The notes: generated by a model not told the origin, from the sequence alone. A stretch of DNA of 64,000 bases from an uncultured Collinsella sp. (GCA_902475245.1 CABRYP010000003.1:1-64000), one strand, 5' to 3'; shown: positions 26,856 to 36,294, counted from the stretch's first letter. Translations and numbers: made by a program.

Positions 26856-27761
26856 ATGTCCGATTCCGTTGACACGACGGTCGATACGACCTCGTCGCGC
26901 GAGCGCATCAAGCGTGCCCTTTCCCACGGCAAGAAGGGCCGCATCAACAAGGACCTGTCCAACAAACTCATGCTCGGCGTGTTCCGCGTTGCGGCCTATA
27001 TCACTACGCTGGTGTTGGTCGCCATTATCGCCTACGTGGTCATCAACGGCTTGCCGCATATCTCGCTCGACTTTATCTTTGGTTGGCCCCAGGGCGTCAA
27101 CGCCGAAGGCGGTATTTGGCCCACGATCGTCTCGACCATCTACGTGACGGTGCTTGCCATGCTCATCTGCACGCCGATTGCCGTGCTGGCGGCCGTCTAT
27201 CTTGCCGAATACGCCAAGCAGGGTAAGGTCGTCGAGCTCATTCGCTATGCTGCCGACGCTTTGGCCTCGGTGCCCTCCATCGTTATGGGCCTGTTTGGCT
27301 ACGCCTTGTTTGTCGAGGCCATGGGCTTGGGTCTTTCGATGGTCTCGGCCGCTTTGGCGCTCGCGCTCTTGATGCTTCCCATCGTCATGCGCACCACCGA
27401 GGAGGCCATTCGCGCCGTGCCGCGCTATATCCGTTGGGGTGCGTACGGCCTGGGCGCCACCAAGTGGCAGGTCGTTTCCAAGATCGTGCTTCCTTCTGCC
27501 TTTGGCCGCATCGCCACCGGTATCGTCCTTGCCATCGGCCGTGCCATCGGCGAGACTGCGGTGGTGCTCTACACCATGGGTCAGGCCATCAACCTGCCTA
27601 TCTCGCCACTCGATTCCGGCCGCCCCATGACGGTCCACCTGTACCTGCTTGCCAACGACGGCATCAACATGAACGCAGCCTATGGCACCGCGCTCCTGTT
27701 GATGGTGATCATTTTGGCTTTCAACCTGTTTGCGCGCTTCCTGTCGCGCAAGCGCCGCTAG
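26856..27761 (+). CDS. pstA: Phosphate ABC transporter permease PstA
   Basis: This 301-residue permease pairs with PstC. Six helices are visible, and the EAA loop is VPRYIRWGAYGLGATKWQVVSKIVLPSAFGRI followed by GRAIGETAVVLYT. An N-terminal polar segment of about 40 residues with RIKRALSHGKKGRI precedes the first helix. It begins three bases after pstC and ends 12 bases before pstB. Confidence 0.93.
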   Translation: MSDSVDTTVDTTSSRERIKRALSHGKKGRINKDLSNKLMLGVFRVAAYITTLVLVAIIAYVVINGLPHISLDFIFGWPQGVNAEGGIWPTIVSTIYVTVLAMLICTPIAVLAAVYLAEYAKQGKVVELIRYAADALASVPSIVMGLFGYALFVEAMGLGLSMVSAALALALLMLPIVMRTTEEAIRAVPRYIRWGAYGLGATKWQVVSKIVLPSAFGRIATGIVLAIGRAIGETAVVLYTMGQAINLPISPLDSGRPMTVHLYLLANDGINMNAAYGTALLLMVIILAFNLFARFLSRKRR

Positions 27762-27773
27762 TTAAGGAGTCCC

Positions 27774-28577
<804 letters not shown>

Positions 28578-28669
28578 TCGGTGCGACTAGTCCCAAGTCG
28601 ATCGGACCTGGTCCGGTGCGTATTCACTGTGCGGGCGGCATGACCGCACCCAACTGATTGGAGTGAACC

Positions 28670-29527
28670 ATGCGCAAACTGTTTTCCCGTCAGCTCATCG
28701 AGGCCCGTCATGAGATGCTGAGCATCTACGAGGCCGTCGATCTGGCGCTTCACGACGCCGTGAAGGCCTATGTGACCGATGACCGCAAGCTTGCCACCAA
28801 GACCAAGAGGCGCACGCTTTCGATTGACGCGCGCTGCGCCAACTTGGAGGCCGTGTGCTACAACCTGATTGCAACGCAGTCGCCGGTCGCTTCCGACTTC
28901 CGCTTGCTGCAGACAATCATCTACGTCGACTTTAACCTGCAGCGCATGACCGATAAGGTTCGCCAGATCTGCCGCGCCACGCGTCACATGGTCAAGGCCG
29001 ATATCTCGCTGCCTCAGGAGCTTGTCGGTACAGTTGAGGCCGAGGCCGAAGCCGTATACCAGGTGCTGGGCTCGTCGCTTTCCGCGCTCGTCACCAACGA
29101 CATGTCCATCATCTGCAACCTGGCCGTCGAGGACGAGCCGGTGCACGCGGCCTACGAGAAGTTCTTCCGTACCTTCAACCGCATGGACGCGGGCGAGTTT
29201 ATGGATGATGATAGCAACTACGACGACCTGCGCCGCGCCATCATGGTTTCGCGCTATCTCGATCGCATCGCCTCGATTTCCATCGATGCCGCCTGCCGTC
29301 TGACCTTCCTTTTGACCGGACAGCGTATGACTGCCGGCGATATCGCCTGTACGGATGAGGACGAGCTCGAGAGCATGCGCGTGCCTTCGGGCGAGGGCGT
29401 CATTATGAGGCCCGCCGTGGATGCACGCTTTGTTGCCAAGGTGCCCGCTAACGAGGTGAGCGAGGGTCTTCGCTACCTGTTGGATCATCTTGAGGACGAG
29501 GATGATGCCGAGGACGACGAGGAGTAG
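28670..29527 (+). CDS. phoU: PhoU-type phosphate regulator with acidic C-terminal extension
   Basis: This 285-residue protein contains the two three-helix PhoU repeats (about 1-215). DFRLLQTIIYVDFNLQRMTDKVRQI and a second R-x-L-D-R-I-A motif region match the family. PhoU usually damps Pst transport and its two-component sensor. An extra C-terminal stretch of about 65 residues, ending in a run of Asp and Glu, exceeds the usual length. A 92-base gap separates it from pstB. Confidence 0.88.
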   Translation: MRKLFSRQLIEARHEMLSIYEAVDLALHDAVKAYVTDDRKLATKTKRRTLSIDARCANLEAVCYNLIATQSPVASDFRLLQTIIYVDFNLQRMTDKVRQICRATRHMVKADISLPQELVGTVEAEAEAVYQVLGSSLSALVTNDMSIICNLAVEDEPVHAAYEKFFRTFNRMDAGEFMDDDSNYDDLRRAIMVSRYLDRIASISIDAACRLTFLLTGQRMTAGDIACTDEDELESMRVPSGEGVIMRPAVDARFVAKVPANEVSEGLRYLLDHLEDEDDAEDDEE

Positions 29528-29564
29528 GGTACCCCGTTCGTTGAGAGATTGTAAATACCTAAGG

Positions 29565-29599
29565 GAGCGCGGCCTTGCGGATGCGGGGCTGCGCTCTTG
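29565..29599 (+). terminator. Hairpin after phoU
   Basis: GAGCGCGGCC pairs with GGGCTGCGCTC and is followed by TTGCG. It is a plausible terminator with a weak T tract. Confidence 0.55.
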
Positions 29600-29646
29600 C
29601 GTTAGCATGGGACTACTTGTTGTGCTGTTAGCGGAGGCGATTGGCA

Positions 29647-30384
29647 ATGGATAACTATTTGAATGTAATGCGCGCTCGCCGCGAGCAGATACTCGAGCGT
29701 TTCTATGCCGCGCTCGATCGCGCCGGGAGGCCCCGTGATGCCGCGCGTTTGATTGCCGTGTCCAAGACCGTCGGCGTCGATGAGACCATCGCGGCCATCC
29801 AGGTGGGATATCGCCATTTTGCCGAGAACCGCCCGCAAGAGCTCGTCCGCAAACTTGCAGGTCTGGCGGATCATCCGGAGCTGCCCGAGGTGCGCTTCGA
29901 CATGATTGGCAACCTTCAGACCAACAAGATCAACGCGGTGTTGGGCTCGGCCGAGCTGATTCATTCGGTGGGGTCGCTTCATTTGGCGCAGGCGATCTCG
30001 AGCCGTGCCATTCGCAAGATCGAAGCTGGCGAGCTCGCCGCCCCCCAGCAGGTGCTGATCGAGGTTAACGTAAGCGGCGAGGAGTCCAAGGGCGGTTTTT
30101 CGCCCGATGAGATTCGTGGCGCTGCCGGCGAGCTTGCGGAACTTGAGGGAATTTGTGTGCAGGGCCTTATGACTATGGCCCCTCGGGGGAACAAGGATGT
30201 GGCGCGTCGCACCTTTGCCGGGCTGCGAGAGCTGAGGGATGAGTTGGAGGCGGCGCATCCCGATCTGAGGCTGCCCGAGCTTTCTTGCGGCATGAGCGAG
30301 GACTTTGAGCCTGCCCTTGAGGAGGGCTCTACGCTCGTTCGCCTGGGCAGGGTAGTATTTAGCCCGGAGTTTGCAGTAAAATAG
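29647..30384 (+). CDS. yggS: PLP homeostasis protein, YggS family
   Basis: This 245-residue protein is a single-domain alanine-racemase-like TIM barrel that binds pyridoxal phosphate. The PLP lysine lies in LIAVSKTVG. HFAENRPQEL, FDMIGNLQTNKI and the C-terminal LSCGMSEDFEPALEEGSTLVRLG are typical. It maintains PLP and amino-acid balance. The ATG is preferred to a TTG six bases upstream because of spacing to GCGGAGG. It resumes the conserved dcw tail after the pst operon. Confidence 0.92.
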   Translation: MDNYLNVMRARREQILERFYAALDRAGRPRDAARLIAVSKTVGVDETIAAIQVGYRHFAENRPQELVRKLAGLADHPELPEVRFDMIGNLQTNKINAVLGSAELIHSVGSLHLAQAISSRAIRKIEAGELAAPQQVLIEVNVSGEESKGGFSPDEIRGAAGELAELEGICVQGLMTMAPRGNKDVARRTFAGLRELRDELEAAHPDLRLPELSCGMSEDFEPALEEGSTLVRLGRVVFSPEFAVK

Positions 30385-30444
30385 GGCTCCGAAGTGCGCA
30401 CTGGTTTACAGAGCGCCTGCACTAAACCGTGAGAGGACACAACC

Positions 30445-31170
30445 ATGGGCTTCCTTGACGAGATTAAAAATAAGATGCACCTGGGCGGCCAGCAGGGTTA
30501 CGACCAGAGCTATGACCAGGATGACGACTACGGCTACGATGACGGCTACGATGATGGCTATCAGAACAACGGCTACAGCGGTACCTCGGGCGAGGGCTTC
30601 TATACCCAGGACGAGCCGAGTAACGGCCTGCTGGGCCAAACGCGCCGCGGTGAGGCCGAGTCGGTCGCCGTGTATACGCGCTCCGGCCAGCTGGTCGGCG
30701 ATGACTCGCGTCATGCAACGACGTACAATCCGCCGTCGCGTTCTCAGGATAGTGCCGCAGGCGGCTATCGCCCCGGCGCTTACGACACGCCGTCGAGTTA
30801 TGCCGAGAGCGCCCGCGCTCGTGCCGCGGCACCTGCGCCCGCTTCTGCGCCGAGCGACGCCTCGGCCTATGCAAACAACATCATTAACGCCACGCCGCAG
30901 CTGCCTGCCTATGTCCTGCGCCCTGAGAGCTATGACGATGTCGAGACCGTTGTCCGCCGCGTGCGCACCAAGCAGCCCGTTGCGCTGATTTTTGTTGGCG
31001 TTCGCACCGAGGTCGCCAAGCGTGTCCTGGACTTTAGCTATGGCTTTGCCTGCGGCCTGGGCGCTACGGTCAAAGAGGTGGGCGATCGCGTGTTTATGGT
31101 GCTGCCCGCCGGCTGCGAGGTCAAGGATTCGGACCTCAAGAAGCTGCGCGCCGACGGCTACCTTAAGTAA
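30445..31170 (+). CDS. sepF: Cell division protein SepF
   Basis: This 241-residue FtsZ-binding protein has an N-terminal amphipathic membrane-targeting helix (MGFLDEIKNKMHLGG) and a long Asp/Tyr/Gly-rich linker. The C-terminal SepF domain (about 155-240) includes VLRPESYDDVETVVRRV and RVLDFSYGFACGLGATVKEVGDRVFMVLP. SepF anchors FtsZ to the membrane in bacteria lacking FtsA, matching this cluster. Good AGAGGA ribosome site. Confidence 0.94.
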   Translation: MGFLDEIKNKMHLGGQQGYDQSYDQDDDYGYDDGYDDGYQNNGYSGTSGEGFYTQDEPSNGLLGQTRRGEAESVAVYTRSGQLVGDDSRHATTYNPPSRSQDSAAGGYRPGAYDTPSSYAESARARAAAPAPASAPSDASAYANNIINATPQLPAYVLRPESYDDVETVVRRVRTKQPVALIFVGVRTEVAKRVLDFSYGFACGLGATVKEVGDRVFMVLPAGCEVKDSDLKKLRADGYLK

Positions 31171-31191
31171 ACCCAAGACGAGGAGATTCTC

Positions 31192-31473
31192 ATCAACATC
31201 TACACCATTGTCCAGCTGGTCAACACGCTGTTCAACTTCTACTCCACACTTATTGTGGTCTATTGCTTTATGACGTGGATTCCCATGAAGCAGGGCGGCC
31301 TGCTGCAGGATATCGCCGCGGTGCTCGATAGCGTCTGCGGTCCGTGGCTCAACCTGTTTCGTCGGTTTATTCCGCCGATGGGCGGCGTTGATTTTTCGCC
31401 GGTCGTTGCGATTATTGCGTTGCAGTTGGTGCAGAGGCTGATTCTGCAGCTTCTTATAGGTATACTCGTATAG
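31192..31473 (+). CDS. YggT family membrane protein with apparent ATC start
   Basis: This 93-residue protein has two hydrophobic regions (about 5-25 and 65-90) and the YggT-type motif YCFMTWIP...WLNLFRRFIPPMGGVDFSPVVAIIALQLV. Homology begins before the first in-frame GTG (31255). Between the sepF stop and that GTG there is no ATG, GTG or TTG in frame. An ideal GAGGAG lies six bases before ATC at 31192; ATT at 31186 is a poorer alternative. YggT proteins sit beside SepF and are thought to assist membrane or division functions. Confidence 0.75.
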   Translation: MNIYTIVQLVNTLFNFYSTLIVVYCFMTWIPMKQGGLLQDIAAVLDSVCGPWLNLFRRFIPPMGGVDFSPVVAIIALQLVQRLILQLLIGILV

Positions 31474-31535
31474 TACTGGCTCAGTAACTTACGTCGGGCG
31501 CCCGGCGCCAAGGCGATGATAAAGGAGAACTTGTT

Positions 31536-32213
31536 ATGGCTATTACCCCTGCTGACATCCAGGCTCAGACTTTCTCTGAGGCCAAGCGCGGCTATGATCC
31601 CGCCGAGGTCGACGTCTTTTTGGAGACGCTGTCCTCCGAGGTTGACGCTATGCTTGCCAAGATTGTCGATCTTAAGGGTCGTCTGACTGCCACCGAGCAG
31701 CAGCTTGCCGACACGCAGGCCCAGCTTGCCCAGGCTCAGGACGCTGCCGCTCAGGCCGTTCCCGCCGCTCCTGTGGCCGCTCCCGCACCCGACTTCTCCG
31801 CTCAGGAGCGCCAGATCTCCGCTGCGCTGATTGCTGCCCAGCAGACCGCCGAGGGCATCGTCAACGATGCCAACGAGAACGCTGAGCGCATCCGCAACGA
31901 AGCCGACGCCAAGGCCCGCGAGGTCATCCGTCAGGCCCTGACCGAGAAGCAGGCCGAGCTCGAGGAGATCGACCGTCTGAAGGCTTCCCGTGAGGAGTTC
32001 AAAGCCGAGTACCTCAAGCTCATCCAGCACTTCATGGACGATGCGCAGAATTCCTTCCCGTCCGACCTTATGGCCTCCACGCCGGTCGGTTCTGCGGCTT
32101 CTCCTGCAGTGACCGTTCCCGCCGCCGAGCCGCTGCCTGTCGCTGATCCGGTTGTCCCCGTGGCTGACCCCTTCGCCCCGATCGACAACTTTGCCGCCGA
32201 CGACCTGGACTAG
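31536..32213 (+). CDS. divIVA: DivIVA family polar/septal scaffold
   Basis: This 225-residue protein begins with the DivIVA membrane-binding domain (ITPADIQAQTFSEAKRGYDPAEVDVFLETLSSEV). Coiled-coil segments follow at about 45-75 and 95-165. An Ala/Pro linker splits them and a Pro/Val/Asp-rich tail ends the protein. DivIVA binds negatively curved membrane at poles and septa. Ribosome site AAAGGAGA. It closes the dcw tail. Confidence 0.93.
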   Translation: MAITPADIQAQTFSEAKRGYDPAEVDVFLETLSSEVDAMLAKIVDLKGRLTATEQQLADTQAQLAQAQDAAAQAVPAAPVAAPAPDFSAQERQISAALIAAQQTAEGIVNDANENAERIRNEADAKAREVIRQALTEKQAELEEIDRLKASREEFKAEYLKLIQHFMDDAQNSFPSDLMASTPVGSAASPAVTVPAAEPLPVADPVVPVADPFAPIDNFAADDLD

Positions 32214-32243
32214 CACCAGAGCTACAATCTAGTGTCCTTAAGA

Positions 32244-32271
32244 GGAGCTCGCACCTGCGGGCTCCTTTTTT
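32244..32271 (+). terminator. Terminator after divIVA
   Basis: GGAGCTCGCA pairs with TGCGGGCTCC and is followed by six T. Confidence 0.88.
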
Positions 32272-32297
32272 GTGACTGTATACAGGTTGGGAAACAA

Positions 32298-32338
32298 AAC
32301 GCCGAGCTCTGCGTGCGATAGGGCAGAACTCGGCGAAG
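32298..32338 (-). terminator. Terminator after the nitroreductase
   Basis: On the minus strand CGCCGAGTTCTGC pairs with GCAGAGCTCGGCG and is followed by TTTTGTTT. Confidence 0.75.
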
Positions 32339-32379
32339 GGCGCGTGGCAAAAGGTAGATTTTAGGGCATGAGCCAAAAA

Positions 32380-32910
32380 CTATTTGAGGAGGAAGTCGGA
32401 GAGGGGAATGGTGCGGGCCTCGCGGTGCTCGGGATCGGCGATGTGGTCGGCAGGATAGCCACAGACGAGCATGTGATAGGGATAGACGCCCTCGGGCAGG
32501 TTGAACCGCTCTCGGGCTAGCTCGGGCTTAAAATGGCATACCCAGCACGTTCCCAGGCCCTGCTCCTCGGCCTCCATCATCATCTGATCGCAAACAATCG
32601 AGGTGTCGATAGCGCTGGAGTTCATCTGGTCATAGGGGCGAACCCAAGCATCGTCGGTAACGCTGCAAATAAGGAAGATGAGCGGAGCGCCAAAGATGGA
32701 CCCATCACGAGCAAACCGAGGCTGACAAGCAGCTGCCTTCTCCAGAAGCCCAGGCGTATCCAACACCATCACACGGGTTGGATGATTATTACAAGCAGAA
32801 GGAGCAATACGCCCAGCCTCAACAATGGCATCCACCACAGCCTGCTCAACAGAACGATCCTCAAACAAACGACAAGAATACCGACCCCGAGCCAGATCCA
32901 AATACGACAT
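32380..32910 (-). CDS. Nitroreductase family protein
   Basis: This 176-residue FMN-dependent oxidoreductase is of the small nitroreductase type. It starts YLDLARGRYSCRLFEDRSV, with the Arg-Tyr-Ser-x-R FMN-phosphate motif near residue 10. IAPSACNNHPTRVMVLD and an EEQGLGTCWVCHF motif (E-x-G-L-G) follow. Substrate is not predictable. The second ATG is chosen since GGAGGG precedes it. The 5' part is less GC-rich than neighbouring genes. Confidence 0.85.
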   Translation of the reverse strand: MSYLDLARGRYSCRLFEDRSVEQAVVDAIVEAGRIAPSACNNHPTRVMVLDTPGLLEKAAACQPRFARDGSIFGAPLIFLICSVTDDAWVRPYDQMNSSAIDTSIVCDQMMMEAEEQGLGTCWVCHFKPELARERFNLPEGVYPYHMLVCGYPADHIADPEHREARTIPLSDFLLK

Positions 32911-33078
32911 AACCAAACCCTCCAAAGTCGGCGAATCAATCCAAAGTTAATCAAAAGGTTCCCAAAGCTACGCTCAGCCAAACGCTCAGTGCAGCCCCAA
33001 AGTATCCAATCGGGCATAAAAGGCCGTATCAGCCAGATCCCCATTGCATTCTAACCATCAGCCAAAGTTCCCAATGGT
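32911..33078 (-). promoter_or_regulatory. Upstream region with repeated CCAAAG(T) words
   Basis: CCAAAG occurs at 32922, 32941, 32962, 32997 and 33062 (ACTTTGG on the gene strand), the first three about 20 bases apart. The region is less GC-rich than its surroundings and has no gene. Confidence 0.3.
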
Positions 33079-33178
33079 GGTACGTAAGGCGAAGGGCCGG
33101 CACCTGTTTACTTTCGAACGACTCTGCCACGCAGCCGGAGTGAGAAAGCAAACAGGTGCCGGCCCTTCGCCGCCGGGA
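33079..33178. repeat. Long intergenic palindrome
   Basis: Twenty-eight-base arms (33088-33115 and 33144-33171) match at 27 positions; the arm contains GGCACCTGTTT near its inner end. Outside them GGTACGT and ACGTACC add another inverted pair. The loop is 28 bases. It lies between two minus-strand genes. Confidence 0.75.
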
Positions 33179-33191
33179 CACGTACCCCCAA

Positions 33192-33815
33192 TTAACTGTT
33201 CTTCATGACAATCGAATCCACGACATCAGCCACATTCTCGCAGCAGTCGGCGCAGTACTCCAGGAAAGCGTAGACGTCACGCCAGGCGATGACCTCGAGC
33301 GGGTCCTTGCCATTGACGTGCAGGTTGCGCATAGCGTTGATGTAGAGCTCATCGGCCTCGGACTCAATGGTGTTGATCTGGATGACCAGCTCGCGCAGGG
33401 TCTTGGACTTGCGGTAATTAGGCAGCTCGACCATAAGGTCCTTCATGGCGCGGCAGGCGTCGGTCACCTTGTGGGCGATGACAATGGCATCGGGGTGGAT
33501 GCTCTGGATGTTGGTGAAGTAGACGCGCTGCACGACGCCCTCGATACGGTCAAGCACGGTGTCGAGCGAGCAGCTCATCAGGTCCAGATCCTCGCGCTCA
33601 AGCGGGGTGATAAAGGCAGTGAGCAGGGCATCCTCGAGCTCATGGTGCTTCTTGTCGGCCGCATGCTCAATCGCATGCATCTCTTCGAGCATGCCGTGGA
33701 TCTGCGCGGGATCAAAGTTCTCAAAAATCTTGATGAGCAACTCTGCGGCCTGGACAGCAAGGTCGGCGCAGGCGACGTAGTTGTCAAAGTAGAACGAATC
33801 GGGTTTCTTTGCCAT
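33192..33815 (-). CDS. DUF47 PhoU-like partner of the Pit transporter
   Basis: This 207-residue all-helical protein belongs to the DUF47 (TIGR00153-like) family, related to PhoU. IHGMLEEMHAIEHAADKKHHELEDALLTAF and DRIEGVVQRVYFTN are typical helices. Such proteins are nearly always beside pit genes and are thought to control phosphate flux. It is the second gene of a two-gene minus-strand operon, 67 bases behind pit. Ribosome site AAAGGA. Confidence 0.88.
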   Translation of the reverse strand: MAKKPDSFYFDNYVACADLAVQAAELLIKIFENFDPAQIHGMLEEMHAIEHAADKKHHELEDALLTAFITPLEREDLDLMSCSLDTVLDRIEGVVQRVYFTNIQSIHPDAIVIAHKVTDACRAMKDLMVELPNYRKSKTLRELVIQINTIESEADELYINAMRNLHVNGKDPLEVIAWRDVYAFLEYCADCCENVADVVDSIVMKNS

Positions 33816-33882
33816 GAGTGGGTCCTTTCGAGGCGAAGACGGGTGGGCGAGGTATTGCGGTCCGGATGGCCGTTCGGTTTGA

Positions 33883-34932
33883 CTAGATGAACATCATGAA
33901 CAGCTTGGCCATGACAAAGCTGATGAGTCCACAAGCGGGGAAGGTGAAGAACCACGTGAACATCATGTCCTTGACCACGCCGAAGTTGATGGCCGAGAGG
34001 CGCTTGACGGCGCCGACACCCATAATGGCGCAGGTTTTGATGTGGGTGGAGGATACGGGGATGCCGGTAAGGGTGGCAAGTAGCAGGTTCGCGGCGCCCG
34101 CCAGGTCGGCGGAGAAGCCCTGGTACTTTTCGAGCTTGACCATGCTCTGACCGACAGACTTGATGATGCGCTCACCGCCCACGCTGGTGCCGATACCCAT
34201 AGTGGCCGAGCACAGCAGCATAATCCAGATGGGGATGCCGGCATCGCCGACGCTCGTCTGGCCGCTGGCGAAGGCCACTCCTAAAAAGAGCACGCCGATG
34301 AACTTCTGTCCATCCTGCGCGCCGTGCATGAAGCTCATGGCCGCAGCGCTCGCGATCTGAGCGTATTTAAAGAAGACGTTGGCACGTCGCCTGTTGGCGG
34401 CGGCGAAAAGAATCGAGACGAGCTTGCACAGGACCCAGCCCATGACAAAGCCCAGGCCGATGGAGAGCGCCAAGCCGTAGATGACCTTCATCCACTCGTG
34501 GACGTTGACGCTGCTCGCGCCGCCGAGGGCGATTGCGGCACCGGTCAGGCCGGCGATAAGGCTGTGGCTTTGCGAGGTAGGGATGCCAAAACGCGATGCC
34601 GTGGCGCCGTAGACGACGATGGAGAACAGCGCCGCGCAGAGGCATGCGAGCGCCATGGTGCTGTTTCCGCCAAAGTCGACGATATGTGAGATGGTGTTGG
34701 CGACGCTCGCGTTAAAGTGCGTCATGATGAGCACGCCGAGGAAGTTGAATGCGGCGCTCATGAGAATGGCGGCGCGGGCGGGCATGCAGCGCGTGGTGAC
34801 ACAGGTCGCGATGGCGTTGGGCGCGTCGGTCCATCCGTTGACGAAGATAGCGCCGAGTGCGAGGATCACGGTGACGGCAAGGACTGGGTTCGACACAATT
34901 TGGCCGAGGAAGGCTGAGAACGTTACGTCCAT
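33883..34932 (-). CDS. pit: Inorganic phosphate transporter, Pit family
   Basis: This 349-residue membrane protein has about ten helices and the two PiT signature repeats: GWTDAPNAIATCVTTR near residue 34 and PVSSTHIKT near 300. GIPTSQSHSLIAGLTGA is also typical. It imports phosphate, probably as a metal-phosphate complex with cations, as the low-affinity route beside Pst. In most genomes the DUF47 gene comes first; here pit leads. Confidence 0.92.
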   Translation of the reverse strand: MDVTFSAFLGQIVSNPVLAVTVILALGAIFVNGWTDAPNAIATCVTTRCMPARAAILMSAAFNFLGVLIMTHFNASVANTISHIVDFGGNSTMALACLCAALFSIVVYGATASRFGIPTSQSHSLIAGLTGAAIALGGASSVNVHEWMKVIYGLALSIGLGFVMGWVLCKLVSILFAAANRRRANVFFKYAQIASAAAMSFMHGAQDGQKFIGVLFLGVAFASGQTSVGDAGIPIWIMLLCSATMGIGTSVGGERIIKSVGQSMVKLEKYQGFSADLAGAANLLLATLTGIPVSSTHIKTCAIMGVGAVKRLSAINFGVVKDMMFTWFFTFPACGLISFVMAKLFMMFI

Positions 34933-35159
34933 ATATGGGCTTTCTCGAAGTTTGCAGGCACGTTACAAAAACATGATAAATCGTATCACCTCCTGCGGGT
35001 TTCTTTACCGAGTTCTGATGGGAGAAGTGAATTTTTTGGCACTAACATTGAATATTTGCCCTGTTGACCGCGGGTGTTCTTTTTGCTAGCACGCCATGAG
35101 GACACGTGCGCGCCCCAACATCCCAAAACCACAGCCTGTTCGCTTTACAATGTGCAAAC

Positions 35160-35519
35160 ATGCGTTCGATAATAGGAGGCATGGAATATCGACAGACAGA
35201 TGGTAAAACTCGACGCGTGCACAAGCAGTATGTGGACGTCGTGGCTCGCATCCTCGCGGGCGGACAGGTCGTGCCGGTTACCGTCTGCTGGGTCGATGGT
35301 CGTTGCTTTACGATTGACGAGATTGTCTCGTCCACCGGTTTTGGCCTGACGGTCCACGGCATTCGTACGGCGACTTATAAGGTTCGTTTTGGCGGACATG
35401 CGACCGAACTGTATCTGGAAGAACAGGCACGCGAGCGACCGGATGGCTCGCAGACTCATCTGATGCGTTGGTGGGTGTGGGCGTTCGACCGGACGCTCGA
35501 GAGCGAGCGTCGCAGGTAA
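35160..35519 (+). CDS. Hypothetical small protein
   Basis: This 119-residue soluble protein is not recognised. It contains alternating beta-type segments (VPVTVCWVDGRCFTIDEIV, TYKVRFGGHATELYLEEQ) and a Trp-rich end (MRWWVWAFDR), suggesting a small beta-rich domain. The start is uncertain. A TACAAT box ends nine bases before this ATG, which would make it a leaderless mRNA. The next ATG (35181) has AGGAGG only one base upstream, too close to use. Codon use resembles neighbouring genes. Confidence 0.6.
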   Translation: MRSIIGGMEYRQTDGKTRRVHKQYVDVVARILAGGQVVPVTVCWVDGRCFTIDEIVSSTGFGLTVHGIRTATYKVRFGGHATELYLEEQARERPDGSQTHLMRWWVWAFDRTLESERRR

Positions 35520-35598
35520 GAACGCGTGGCGTTCGGGTACAATGGCAGGAAACTTGTCAGCTACGGCGCCGTCGCGGCGCTTTTTGAAAGGACGAAGT

Positions 35599-36294
35599 AT
35601 GAACGATATCCAGGGCTATCAGAACGGCCCCATCGAAACCGGCGCAAGCCGTGCCAAGGAGATGTCGCCGCGCGCGTACAACCTTGTCATGTCTGCCCTG
35701 ATCTTTTTGGGCTTTTGCGCCATGGGCGCCGGTGCCTACTTTACGAGCACCATGTCGTTTGCGCGCATGATGATGAGCGGCGCCGCTTTGCCGCTGGTCT
35801 TTGGCTCATTTATTTTGACCATCGTCGGCATGGTCATGATGTCGGCTGCTGCCAGCAAACAGTCCGTGGGCCTGTCGCTCGTGGGCTACGTGGTCTTTGC
35901 GAGCACCTTTGGCCTGACGGCGTCGTTTGGCCTTGCCAACTACGACCTGCCTACCATTAACACCGCCTTTATCGCCACGGCCGCCATCACCTTTGTCTTT
36001 GGTGCGCTGGGCGTGACCTTTCCCAAGTTCTTCCAGCGTGTGTACGGCATTGGTTTTGGCATCCTACTTGCCACGATTCTGGTCGAGATCGTGCTGATGT
36101 TCATGGGCGTCTCGCAGTCCATCACCGACCTGATCGTGATCGTGGTGTTCGCCGGCTTTATTGGCTATGACACCTATGTGGCCACGACGGTGCCGCCCAC
36201 GCTGCCCAACGCCGTGCTCATGGCATCCAACCTGTTCGTGGACATCATCAACGTGTTCCTGCGCATCCTGAATATCCTTGGTCGTCGCGATTAA
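35599..36294 (+). CDS. Bax inhibitor-1/YccA family membrane protein
   Basis: This 231-residue protein has seven hydrophobic segments after a polar N-terminus of about 30 residues. The family-typical RVYGIGFGILLATILVEIVLMF and the C-terminal FAGFIGYDTYVAT...ASNLFVDIINVFLRILNIL are clear, including the conserved D-T-Y and D-I-I/N-F-L-x-L-L elements. Bacterial members are pH-sensitive calcium-leak channels or modulators of FtsH-type proteolysis. AAAGGA ribosome site; single gene. Confidence 0.9.
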   Translation: MNDIQGYQNGPIETGASRAKEMSPRAYNLVMSALIFLGFCAMGAGAYFTSTMSFARMMMSGAALPLVFGSFILTIVGMVMMSAAASKQSVGLSLVGYVVFASTFGLTASFGLANYDLPTINTAFIATAAITFVFGALGVTFPKFFQRVYGIGFGILLATILVEIVLMFMGVSQSITDLIVIVVFAGFIGYDTYVATTVPPTLPNAVLMASNLFVDIINVFLRILNILGRRD

